NCBI GenBank assembly: GCA_049663345.1
Contig: JBATDG010000099.1
Location: forward strand, 1-64,000
Direction: 5' to 3'
DNA length: 64,000 nucleotides
From: SZUA-365 sp049663345
GTDB lineage: Bacteria; Bacteroidota; Ignavibacteria; SZUA-365
Shown here: positions 1-6,258 of the stretch, piece after piece
Position numbering within the stretch: the first letter of the stretch is position 1
Layout of the letters: the number at the start of each line of letters is the position of its first letter
Made by a program: the position numbers and the translations under genes
The notes under the pieces: model-generated
What the model was told of the DNA's origin: nothing
The model's database searches: none
The model's input: the letters and a program-made list of their open reading frames with translations, nothing else

Positions 1-121
1 CGCCGTGGCAAGCTCCTGGGATCGGCGCGCACCAGCGCGCCCTCTTCACGGATCTTCGCCGTGGCAAGCTCCTGGGATCGGCGCGCACCAGCGCGCCCTC
101 TTCACGGATCTTCGCCGTGGC
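1..121. repeat. 56-bp tandem repeat, two full copies plus a partial third
   Basis: Positions 1-56 and 57-112 are identical, and a third copy starts at 113 and diverges after 121. Each unit contains the inverted repeat GGCGCGC-ACCA-GCGCGCC. The same core (CCTGGGATCGGCGCGCACC and onward) recurs near 9760-9790, so this is one member of a dispersed intergenic family. The array may continue to the left of the window. No gene is seen in 1-177. Confidence 0.9.
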
Positions 122-177
122 TTCGCCCGCAAGCTGGGACCGTGGAGCGCCTGCTCCACGTCTTCGGCGCGTTCGCG

Positions 178-684
178 TCAGCGCAGCAGATCCAGGTACG
201 CACCCTCAATCAGATTTTCGGTTGAGATGCCGAGTTTCGCCAGGAGGTCGCGGGCAATGGTTTCGCCTTCTGCTGCGGACTCGCTTTCTTCGAACACTAC
301 TTCAAGTTCGAGGAAGCTGCCGAGTCCTTCCACCTCATCGAGATGCACGCGCGTGCGTCCGATCAGGTAGAGCGTGCGGCGCTTGCGTACGCGACCGACC
401 TCACCGTAGGCGAGCCGCAGGGCTCTTCGCAGTGAGTCCGGATTGTCGGTGGGAGAAATAACGTAAAACGATTCTTTCGGTCCCGTCTGGTTCGGACGCT
501 GATAAAAGATGAGTTCTCCTTTTCCGTTTGCGAACACCCGCAGCTTCAGTCGCCCATTCTCGCAATGGAAAAATGTATCGTCCTGCTCGATGAGTTCAGG
601 ACCGCGATCCGCCAGCAGCGCAACCGCCGCTGCAAGTGAAGAAAGGTCGTCAATCCGTGCTTTTATTTCAGTGTTTCGGGGCAT
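178..684 (-). CDS. CYTH-domain protein (class IV adenylate cyclase-like / triphosphatase family)
   Basis: The 168-residue protein is a single CYTH domain. Family hallmarks seen are the N-terminal EIKARI strand at residues 6-11 (a shortened form of the usual ExExK), the run DDTFFHCENGRLKLR near 35-50, and the acidic strands HLDEVEGLGSFLELEVVF near 113-131, which would bind metal and triphosphate inside the tunnel. The family acts on triphosphate substrates: adenylate cyclase CyaB, thiamine triphosphatase or inorganic tripolyphosphatase. The substrate cannot be told from sequence. The start lies 23 nt after the stop of the DsrE-family gene, so the two are probably co-transcribed. Cytoplasmic, with no signal peptide. 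Confidence 0.85.
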   Translation of the reverse strand: MPRNTEIKARIDDLSSLAAAVALLADRGPELIEQDDTFFHCENGRLKLRVFANGKGELIFYQRPNQTGPKESFYVISPTDNPDSLRRALRLAYGEVGRVRKRRTLYLIGRTRVHLDEVEGLGSFLELEVVFEESESAAEGETIARDLLAKLGISTENLIEGAYLDLLR

Positions 685-707
685 CTGTCAGGTCCGATAT
701 TCGTGAA

Positions 708-1064
708 TCAGAACGTGAGAATTTTATTGCTGTCGATCACCCAATCTGCGAGAGCGGACATGGTGGACTTTTCCGCGCCCTCGAAATACGGCTCGTTTTT
801 ATAGATACCGCAGCGGGCCATGCATGTCCCGCAGACGAGAACAGCGACGCCCTTCGCGATCAGGTTTTTCAGCATCGCGGATAAGTCCTGATCATATCCA
901 TCGGGCATCGTGCAGGCATCGCGGGCCATGTCGACGGCATCATTCATCAGGAATATGCGCACTTCCTCTCCCTTGTCGACAAGGGTCCCGGCAAGGCGAA
1001 GCCCGTTCCATATCACATCGGTGCTGTCGTACGGCGGGCGATTGAAAATCAGTAACACACTCAT
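708..1064 (-). CDS. DsrE/DsrF-like (YchN family) small sulfur-relay type protein
   Basis: The 118-residue protein begins SVLLIFNRPPYDSTDVIWNGLRLA, the typical Rossmann-like DsrE opening, and contains VRIFLMNDAV (middle strand) and a cysteine-rich VLVCGTCMARCG segment near residues 79-90. A longer reading frame runs to 1202, but the ATG at 1064 is preceded by AGGAG and matches the family start. Members carry persulfide sulfur or act as small oligomeric accessory proteins. The Cys-x2-Cys-x3-Cys cluster is compatible with sulfur handling, but a specific pathway cannot be assigned because no dsr or tus genes are nearby. Probably forms an operon with the downstream CYTH gene. Confidence 0.8.
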   Translation of the reverse strand: MSVLLIFNRPPYDSTDVIWNGLRLAGTLVDKGEEVRIFLMNDAVDMARDACTMPDGYDQDLSAMLKNLIAKGVAVLVCGTCMARCGIYKNEPYFEGAEKSTMSALADWVIDSNKILTF

Positions 1065-1107
1065 GAGATTAAGCTCCTGTATATTTGTCGGTCTATGATC
1101 TTTAGTT

Positions 1108-1455
1108 TCAATCTGTCTTTGCGGAAGCATGCAAGGAAGCAGAGAATTGACTGATCTCGAAAGCGGATCCATCCGGAAAAGACACCATGATGCGCAGCTC
1201 ACCGCCGAGAGCGGAAATGATGCGCTTCAATGTGCTGACATACATATCCGACTGCGATTCAAGTTTTGAGACAGCCGATTGATTGATCTGCAGTTCTGCG
1301 GCAAGCTCCACCTGCGTGACTGCCAGTGCCTGCCTGATTTCCTGCAGGCGACGGAACTGCACATCCTCTCGTCCTAACTCCTTCTTCCGTCGCGCTATCT
1401 CTTCCCTGCGCGAGGCAGGCATCTCTTTGATCAGTTCAGAAAATTTCCGTGCCAT
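1108..1455 (-). CDS. HigA-like XRE-family antitoxin (orphan)
   Basis: The 115-residue protein has a charged N-terminal helix (MARKFSELIKEMPASRREEIARRK) followed by a helix-turn-helix at about 45-85 (LAVTQVELAAELQINQSAVSKLE). This is the architecture of antitoxins that follow Gp49/HigB-type toxins. The start at 1455 lies after GGAG in the toxin remnant, as expected for a toxin-first TA operon. The partner gene immediately upstream is broken (see 1457-1647), so this is probably an orphan antitoxin that may still repress its own promoter or protect against related toxins. Confidence 0.8.
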   Translation of the reverse strand: MARKFSELIKEMPASRREEIARRKKELGREDVQFRRLQEIRQALAVTQVELAAELQINQSAVSKLESQSDMYVSTLKRIISALGGELRIMVSFPDGSAFEISQFSASLHASAKTD

Positions 1456-1456
1456 T

Positions 1457-1647
1457 TTATTCGTCTCCTCTGCTTTGTTCCAACTCGTGCACGTGTGCAT
1501 CGAAAAGCTTGTCCGCCAGGGGAATCATTTGCTCGTACCATCTGCTCATACCGCGTTTGCACCCACCGCCATATCATTCTGCTGTTTCTCAGACAAAGTC
1601 TGCCACCATGAAAAGAACACATCGCCGAATTCGACTTCACATTTCAT
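1457..1647 (-). pseudogene. HigB/Gp49-like RelE-superfamily toxin remnant with internal deletion
   Basis: Two fragments of one toxin remain in different frames. The first, 1647 down to 1546, reads MKCEVEFGDVFFSWWQTLSE and ends in a stop after about 33 codons; it matches the N-terminus of Gp49/HigB toxins (EF..WW..LSE..Q). The second, 1549 to 1457, reads MSRWYEQMIPLADKLFDAHV to the natural end, which is the conserved C-terminal WYxxMIPLADxLFDxH motif of that family. Family members have about 110-125 residues, so roughly 50-60 central residues, including the catalytic basic positions, are gone and the frame is shifted. It lies directly upstream of the intact HigA-like antitoxin. Confidence 0.75.
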
Positions 1648-1750
1648 ACGTAGCGCCCTGGTCGTATGAATGAATGGATATCACTTTCTAGCTATATCAC
1701 TGTAAATGAATATAGCTGAGAACAATCATGGAATCAAGTCCACTATTAAT

Positions 1751-1838
1751 CAATATCGCAGCGCCCGAATGACGGCCTGCCCCAGCGGGTTTCCTGACGA
1801 CCCAGGGAAAGATCGGCCTCGCTTATTTTCATCTGGTC
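1751..1838. repeat. 88-bp direct repeat, left copy
   Basis: This stretch matches 3778-3864 in the same orientation: it opens CAATATCGCAGC, carries an identical GCGGGTTTCCTGACGAC core, and ends TTATTTTCATCTGGTC. The two copies enclose the AAA ATPase and the YefM-YoeB genes. The right end of this copy contains the first 22-bp iteron. Confidence 0.8.
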
Positions 1839-1909
1839 AGCATTGTATTTTCATTTGGTCAGCATTATTTTTTCATTTGGTCGGCTTTATTCTTACATTT
1901 GGTCGGCAT
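1822..1909. repeat. Four 22-bp iterons upstream of the AAA ATPase
   Basis: Four units of exactly 22 bp (1822, 1844, 1866, 1888) share TTTCATYTGGTCRGCAT. The GGTC tetramer falls at 1835, 1857, 1879 and 1901. The phasing, close to two helical turns, puts every unit on one DNA face. The last unit ends 26 nt before the ATPase ATG, so protein binding here could control that gene. A single further unit lies in the right-hand direct repeat at about 3851. Confidence 0.8.
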
Positions 1910-1935
1910 CATTATTCAACTATCTCAATGAGGAT

Positions 1936-3183
1936 ATGGATATCCATAGCCCGTTCCCCCGCCTGATCCTTCCCCGTTTGCGGGAAGCACTCGAGGACAC
2001 CCCCGTCGTGCTCATCCATGGCCCGCGGCAATGCGGGAAATCGACACTTGCCACAATGTTCGGCGAGGAGCATGGATTTCGCTACCTGACCTTTGACGAC
2101 GAGAACGTGCTCGCTGCGGCGAAATCGGATCCCGTCGGTTTCTGCAAGGATCTGCCGGAGCGGGCGATCCTCGATGAAGTCCAACGCGTGCCAGGGTTGT
2201 TTCGGTCGATCAAGGAGATCGTGGACAGTGATCGCCGCCCCGGGAGACTGATCCTGACCGGATCTGCGAATGTCATGCTGCTTCCGGGACTGTCGGATTC
2301 GCTGGCCGGACGCATGGAAGTGCTGCGACTCGCGCCATTAACCCAGGCGGAAATCGCCCGTCTGCCATCGCCGCCGTCGTTACTCGATGCCGTTTTCAGC
2401 GCGTCTCCCCATGCGCAACATTTACAGCGGCAGGGCGACGAGTTGATCAGGCGGGTCGTCACCGGCGGCTTTCCCTCTGCCGTCCTTCGCTCGTCGGAGC
2501 GGCGCAGGCGCATTTGGTTGGAGCAGTACAGCGAAGCACTCGTTCAGAAAGATGTCAGAGACATCACCCGAATACGTTCCCTCGAAGTGCTTCCGCGACT
2601 ACTGGAGGTCGCTGCCGCGCACACTGCCGGACTGTTCGTCAGCACCGACCTCGCCGCACCGTTCGAACTGAGCCGCCCCACCATACGCGAGTACATCGCG
2701 GTGCTCGAGGCGTTGTTCCTGCTCGAACTCCTGCCGCCATGGCACAACAACCGACTGACGCGGATGATCAAAACGCCCAAGCTGCACATGGTCGATACGG
2801 GACTGGCATCCGCATTACTCGCGGTGAACCAGGAATCCCTGCGAACGGACCGGGCGCTGTTCGGCCATCTGCTCGAGTCTTTCGTCTTCCAGGAGTTGCG
2901 GCGCCTCGGATCGTTTTCGGAACATCGACACCGTTTCTACCACTTCAGGGACAAGGAAAAGAAGGAAGTCGACGTCGTAATCGAACGCGATGGCGCACTG
3001 GTGGCCGGCGTCGAAGTGAAGGCCTCTTCCACGGTCCTGCAGCGGGATTTTCATGGACTCACCAAACTCCGCGATGCCATGGGAGACCGCTTTGTTCAAG
3101 GAGTGGTCATGTATGACGGTGAGAATGTCCTCCCCTTCGGAGACCGCCTGTATGCTGTCCCCATCGCGTCATTGTGGACCTGA
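1936..3183 (+). CDS. AAA ATPase with C-terminal DUF4143 nuclease-fold domain
   Basis: The 415-residue protein starts MDIHSPFPRLILPRLREAL. It has a Walker A GPRQCGKST at residues 29-37, a Walker B-type AILDEVQRV near 77-85, the GSANVMLLPGLSDSLAGRME sensor region, and a DUF4143 C-terminal half ending in VDVVIERDGALVAGVEVKAS, a PD-(D/E)xK-like core. This is the common AAA_14/DUF4143 family, of unproven function, often found in accessory DNA. The longer frame from 1843 reads through the iteron array and is unlikely to be translated. Its 3' end overlaps the convergent yoeB extension by 88 bp. Direct repeats on both sides suggest it moves or is lost as a unit with the TA pair. Confidence 0.85.
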   Translation: MDIHSPFPRLILPRLREALEDTPVVLIHGPRQCGKSTLATMFGEEHGFRYLTFDDENVLAAAKSDPVGFCKDLPERAILDEVQRVPGLFRSIKEIVDSDRRPGRLILTGSANVMLLPGLSDSLAGRMEVLRLAPLTQAEIARLPSPPSLLDAVFSASPHAQHLQRQGDELIRRVVTGGFPSAVLRSSERRRRIWLEQYSEALVQKDVRDITRIRSLEVLPRLLEVAAAHTAGLFVSTDLAAPFELSRPTIREYIAVLEALFLLELLPPWHNNRLTRMIKTPKLHMVDTGLASALLAVNQESLRTDRALFGHLLESFVFQELRRLGSFSEHRHRFYHFRDKEKKEVDVVIERDGALVAGVEVKASSTVLQRDFHGLTKLRDAMGDRFVQGVVMYDGENVLPFGDRLYAVPIASLWT

Positions 3184-3473
3184 GGAAATGGGAGAGCGTG
3201 GGGAGGTGACCACCCGTAGTGCGTCCACATGCGCAGGACGCGGACAATGCGCTTCTTCAGAAAGACTTCGTACACCAGACGGTTATGGATGTTGATGCGG
3301 CGCGAGTACGTCCCGGCCAGATCACCGACAAGTTTCTCGAACGGTGGCGGAGTCTGGAAGGGATTCTCCGCAAGGATTTCCAGCAGCGCTTCGGCGTTGG
3401 TCTTCAACCCCGCGGCTGCGAGTTTCTTTGCGTCCTTGCGCGCCTGCGTGGAATACACGATGGTCCAACTCAC
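3096..3473 (-). CDS. yoeB: YoeB/Txe-family mRNA interferase toxin with C-terminal extension
   Basis: Residues 1-86 are a full YoeB: MSWTIVYSTQARKDAKKLAA at the start, then EKLVGDLAGTYSRRINIHNRLVY and the terminal IVRVLRMWTHY with the catalytic His-Tyr end. The family normally stops one or two residues later (about 85-90 residues), but this frame continues 39 more residues and runs antisense across the 3' end of the ATPase gene. The start is GTG at 3473, overlapping the antitoxin stop by 4 nt (GTGA), the usual translational coupling. The family binds the ribosome and cleaves mRNA at the A site; YefM neutralises it. Whether the extra tail is tolerated or marks a lost stop codon is unknown. Confidence 0.85.
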   Translation of the reverse strand: MSWTIVYSTQARKDAKKLAAAGLKTNAEALLEILAENPFQTPPPFEKLVGDLAGTYSRRINIHNRLVYEVFLKKRIVRVLRMWTHYGWSPPHALPFPQVHNDAMGTAYRRSPKGRTFSPSYMTTP

Positions 3474-3712
3474 CAGTCAAGTTCCCGCGCGCTCTTCGAC
3501 AGCGGTTCCTTCCGGGCGGCGATGATCGATTCACGCATGCCGGGAATGGAGAGAAAGTAGAGAGTTTCCTGAATCGACCGCCAGTCCTCTTCGGCAATCA
3601 ACACGGCCGATGAGCGTTTCCCGGTGATGACAATGGGTTCGTGCGACTCGGCCGCCTGGTCGATCAGGCGGTACAAATTCGCACGTGCATCCGAAGCGGT
3701 GTGTATGGGCAT
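3470..3712 (-). CDS. yefM: YefM/Phd-family antitoxin
   Basis: The 80-residue protein reads MPIHTASDARANLYRLIDQA followed by HEPIVITGKRSSAVLIAEEDWRSIQETLYFLS, a classic YefM DNA-binding N-terminal domain, then the flexible toxin-binding tail MRESIIAARKEPLSKSARELDW. An upstream ATG at 3730 adds six residues, but AAGGAG lies seven bases before 3712, so 3712 is preferred. It overlaps yoeB by 4 nt. Two CGTACG palindromes just upstream are probable operators, giving autorepression by YefM and YefM-YoeB. Confidence 0.88.
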   Translation of the reverse strand: MPIHTASDARANLYRLIDQAAESHEPIVITGKRSSAVLIAEEDWRSIQETLYFLSIPGMRESIIAARKEPLSKSARELDW

Positions 3713-3733
3713 GATGATCTCCTTCTCCATAAA

Positions 3734-3751
3734 CGTACGTTATTTCGTACG
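3734..3751 (-). promoter_or_regulatory. Probable YefM-YoeB operator: paired CGTACG palindromes
   Basis: CGTACG occurs at 3734-3739 and 3746-3751, 12 bp apart centre to centre and 22 bp from the chosen yefM start. The left one is embedded in the longer palindrome AACGTACGTT. The E. coli yefM-yoeB operator has adjacent long and short palindromes with TGTACA cores at similar spacing (recalled), so the arrangement looks conserved with a C/G variant core. Confidence 0.6.
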
Positions 3752-3777
3752 CTAATTCAAGTGTGGAACGGGACACT

Positions 3778-3864
3778 CAATATCGCAGCGGCCGGATTAG
3801 GGCCTATCCCGGCGGGTTTCCTGACGACACGGGAGAGTTAGCATAGGTTTATTTTCATCTGGTC
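3778..3864. repeat. 88-bp direct repeat, right copy
   Basis: Partner of 1751-1838 (same orientation, roughly 80% identical by eye). It closes the segment holding the ATPase and yefM-yoeB. It contains one TTTCATCTGGTCGG iteron half. The following 3865-4039 shows no gene. Confidence 0.8.
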
Positions 3865-4039
3865 GGAAGAGAACTGGTTTCGCCCCACCTCCAGCGAGTC
3901 TCTGGTGCTCGGACTCCGACTTTCAAGACGAAGCATACTGCATACCGCTTACTGCGCGCCGAACCACCGGAGCTGCCGCAGGCTGCGAAGGCGGTGAGGC
4001 GCACTCAGTCCATGATCTTGCGTTATGAATGCGTCCCGG

Positions 4040-5065
4040 TCAGGGCTTGTCGCGATCCTCTTCCGTGCCGTCGGCGTAGCGGGCGAAGCGGCCGCGCTCG
4101 CGCAGGTAGACGGGGTCGGAGCGATCCCAGGGCCAGCCGCCGAACTGGTTTTCCTGATAATCGAGGAAGGCCTCCCTTATTTCACCCTGCGTGTTCATGA
4201 CGAAGGGACCGTATTGAACGACAGGTTCGGCGATGGGACGTCCCTGCAGCAGAAGGATTCTGGCAGCCGCTCTCCCGTTGAATAGCTCGACTGCCTGATC
4301 GGATTGCAGCTCCGCCGCGTGATACGCGGGGATTTCCTCGCCCGCAACCTGCATTGTGTCGCCTTCAAAGAAATACAGTTTGCGGCGAACGCCGGCAGGA
4401 GCAGCGGGCAGGGTCCACTTCGCAGCGGCATCCATGCTGATGATCCAGATCGCCACATCGTTTGCTTCATCCGCCGCCCAGGAATCCGGCGCGGGAGCGG
4501 GAGCCTGAGCATCGCCATACCGCCCAGCGACGAGGCGTACATGCGTCATCTTCCCCGATGCATCTGCTTCATGAACCACGGGTATATTTTCAGACCAGAG
4601 CATCCTGTAATGTGGCTCGACGAACTTGCTGCGCTTCGGCAGATTGAGCCAGATTTGAAACAGCTCTGCGGGATTTTCTTCGTCCTGTTTGAGCAGCGGA
4701 AACATTTCCGCGTGCTGAAGTCCGCGTCCTGCCGTCATCCACTGCACATCCCCTTCGCCGTAGCGTCCTCCGGCACCGAAGGAATCGGAGTGATCGACAA
4801 AGCCTTTCAGCACGACGGTCACAGTTTCGAAGCCGCGATGCGGATGCGCCGGAAAGCCGGGTACGCGTTCGCCGTGGTACATGCGCCAGCCGTCTTTGAC
4901 GGCGAAGTCCTGCCCGATGTTGCGTCCTGCCAGCGAGGCGTCAGGACCCATCTCAGCATTCCCTTTCGGATACGCATCGGCATGATGAACGCAGAAGAGA
5001 AACGGATCGATGGTGTCCCACGGAAAGCCGAGGGGAGTGATTGCGAGAAGCGATGCATCATTCAT
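4040..5065 (-). CDS. Pirin family protein
   Basis: The 341-residue bicupin has the pirin N-terminal cupin: PFLFCVHHADAYPKGNAEMGP, then PAHPHRGFETVTVVLKGFVDHSDSFG with the metal-binding His cluster, and the WMTAGRGLQHAEM motif holding the last metal ligands. The C-terminal cupin includes ARILLLQGRPIAEPVVQYGPFVMNT. The family uses iron; some members degrade quercetin, others act as redox-sensing regulators. The role here is not resolvable. The protein is longer than minimal pirins (about 230-300 residues) because of a central Ala/Pro-rich linker (GDAQAPAPAPDSWAADEAND). Stands alone between TA systems. Confidence 0.88.
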   Translation of the reverse strand: MNDASLLAITPLGFPWDTIDPFLFCVHHADAYPKGNAEMGPDASLAGRNIGQDFAVKDGWRMYHGERVPGFPAHPHRGFETVTVVLKGFVDHSDSFGAGGRYGEGDVQWMTAGRGLQHAEMFPLLKQDEENPAELFQIWLNLPKRSKFVEPHYRMLWSENIPVVHEADASGKMTHVRLVAGRYGDAQAPAPAPDSWAADEANDVAIWIISMDAAAKWTLPAAPAGVRRKLYFFEGDTMQVAGEEIPAYHAAELQSDQAVELFNGRAAARILLLQGRPIAEPVVQYGPFVMNTQGEIREAFLDYQENQFGGWPWDRSDPVYLRERGRFARYADGTEEDRDKP

Positions 5066-5150
5066 GAGAAGGCCTTTCTATTCAACCACAGTTCCAGGAA
5101 AGATCTTCCGCCGGTTTCGACGAAAGGAATCAGGGTATGCGGGTTTTCAG

Positions 5151-5567
5151 TTATCTGTTTCCGTCACCGATATGGAGACGTATAGGAAGATAGCGGGCAA
5201 AACGGACAAAATCATTATCGGCAGTGAAAATGCTCATGTCTCTCCTCGCGGCGACGGCGCAGAGGAGAAAATCGGTGTTCGATCCCTGAATCCCTTTTTC
5301 GCGGCAGAGATTGAAATAGTGCGCGGCTATCTCGTAATCTTCCGTTTCCAACTGTAAATCCTCGAACGCCTGAAGATGGCTTCGCAGTACTTCGAATTGC
5401 CGGGGGACCCGAATGCCGGAAAGTAATTCCTGGCGGACAGCACCCACCATCTGCACCCGCGACTCCCGGATGAGTTGTTCGAACTCACGGCGTTCCGCTC
5501 CATGAGCCATTATACCTCGCCGCCGCAGAGCCAGGGACCAAATACAGGTGTCGACAAGCACCATCAT
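5151..5567 (-). CDS. vapC: VapC-like PIN-domain ribonuclease toxin
   Basis: The 138-residue PIN domain opens MVLVDTCIWSLALR (first catalytic Asp), has a middle acidic VRQELLSGIR motif (Glu), and ends with GSNTDFLLCAVAARRDMSIFTADNDFVRFARYLPI, supplying the remaining Asp ligands. PIN toxins cut tRNA or rRNA in a metal-dependent manner. The start overlaps the stop of the upstream antitoxin gene (ATGATG at 5567/5564), so the pair is translationally coupled. All four acidic positions are present, so it is probably active. Confidence 0.88.
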   Translation of the reverse strand: MMVLVDTCIWSLALRRRGIMAHGAERREFEQLIRESRVQMVGAVRQELLSGIRVPRQFEVLRSHLQAFEDLQLETEDYEIAAHYFNLCREKGIQGSNTDFLLCAVAARRDMSIFTADNDFVRFARYLPIRLHIGDGNR

Positions 5568-5962
5568 TTCCGCTTCCTCTGCGCCTTGTATTCATAGGCC
5601 GGATCGATGTCGATTTTCCCGAACAGGGCGAGAATTTTCATCTGCTGCATGCGTCTGATATACTCAGCCAGCGCGCGTGTAATGGCGGCTTTCTGCGACT
5701 TGTGCCCACCGATGCGCATCGCTTCCCGCAGCAATTCCTCATCAACGGCAAGCGTTTGTGTCGGGGCGACAAACTCTCCCCCGCGCTCCGCCATCCCGGA
5801 TTCTTCCGCCAACCCTGCACCACCCTCCTGCTCCAGCAGCATCAGCACCGCCCGGTTCACAAGCTCCGAGACAGAATCACCCGCCTCCACCGCCGCAATC
5901 TTCAGCTTCCTATGCGTCTCCCCCTCCAGATACACTGTAACGCGTTTCGTATCTACTGCCAC
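5564..5962 (-). CDS. vapB: VapB-type antitoxin with two DNA-binding domains in tandem
   Basis: The 132-residue protein has an N-terminal ribbon-helix-helix (RVTVYLEGETHRKLKIAAVE... SVSELVNRAVLMLL, about 7-45) joined by a Gly/Glu linker to a complete DUF2191-type VapB (LAVDEELLREAMRIGGHKSQ through KAAITRALAEYI, then ILALFGKIDIDPAYEYKA, which blocks the PIN active site). Either domain alone normally suffices as an antitoxin DNA binder. The frame opens at 6010, but GTG at 5962 follows GGAGG by six bases and matches the domain start. Overlaps vapC. Octamer-like AACG sequences upstream (about 5993-6012) could serve as operators. Confidence 0.82.
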   Translation of the reverse strand: MAVDTKRVTVYLEGETHRKLKIAAVEAGDSVSELVNRAVLMLLEQEGGAGLAEESGMAERGGEFVAPTQTLAVDEELLREAMRIGGHKSQKAAITRALAEYIRRMQQMKILALFGKIDIDPAYEYKAQRKRK

Positions 5963-6034
5963 CACACACCTCCATTCATTGTATACGAAAATGTAACGTT
6001 TTAACGTCATAACGTCAAGTCGCTACCACGTCCC

Positions 6035-6130
6035 GCCATTCCCTTATTCCCTTCATTTCCTTCATTTCCCTCATTTCCTTCATTTCCCTCATTTCCCTTT
6101 TGACCCTTTGACCTTTTGACCTTTTGACCC
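6035..6130. repeat. Pyrimidine-rich 9-bp and 8-bp periodic arrays before gatE
   Basis: From about 6040 to 6096 a 9-bp unit TTCATTTCC/CTCATTTCC repeats about six times. It is followed to 6127 by three to four copies of TTTTGACC (8 bp). Positions 6150-6171 then carry a near-exact inverted copy of 53921-53942. No gene is supported in 6013-6258. Confidence 0.85.
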
Positions 6131-6258
6131 TCCTGCCGCACCGTAGTCTCCGCGAAGCGGGACGAAGGCGGGACCACCGTTTGCTTCTCGCACCCCAGAG
6201 TCTTAATTTTACCAAGACATACCTTTTTGCCACTCACGTACCATCCCTGACTACCCAC

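Noticed and set aside
1822..1909. Plasmid origin of replication
   Set aside because: 22-bp iterons resemble RepA sites, but there is no rep gene, DnaA box cluster or par gene nearby.
1843..1935. N-terminal 31-residue extension of the AAA ATPase
   Set aside because: Would be translated from the iteron array; conserved family sequence starts at 1936.
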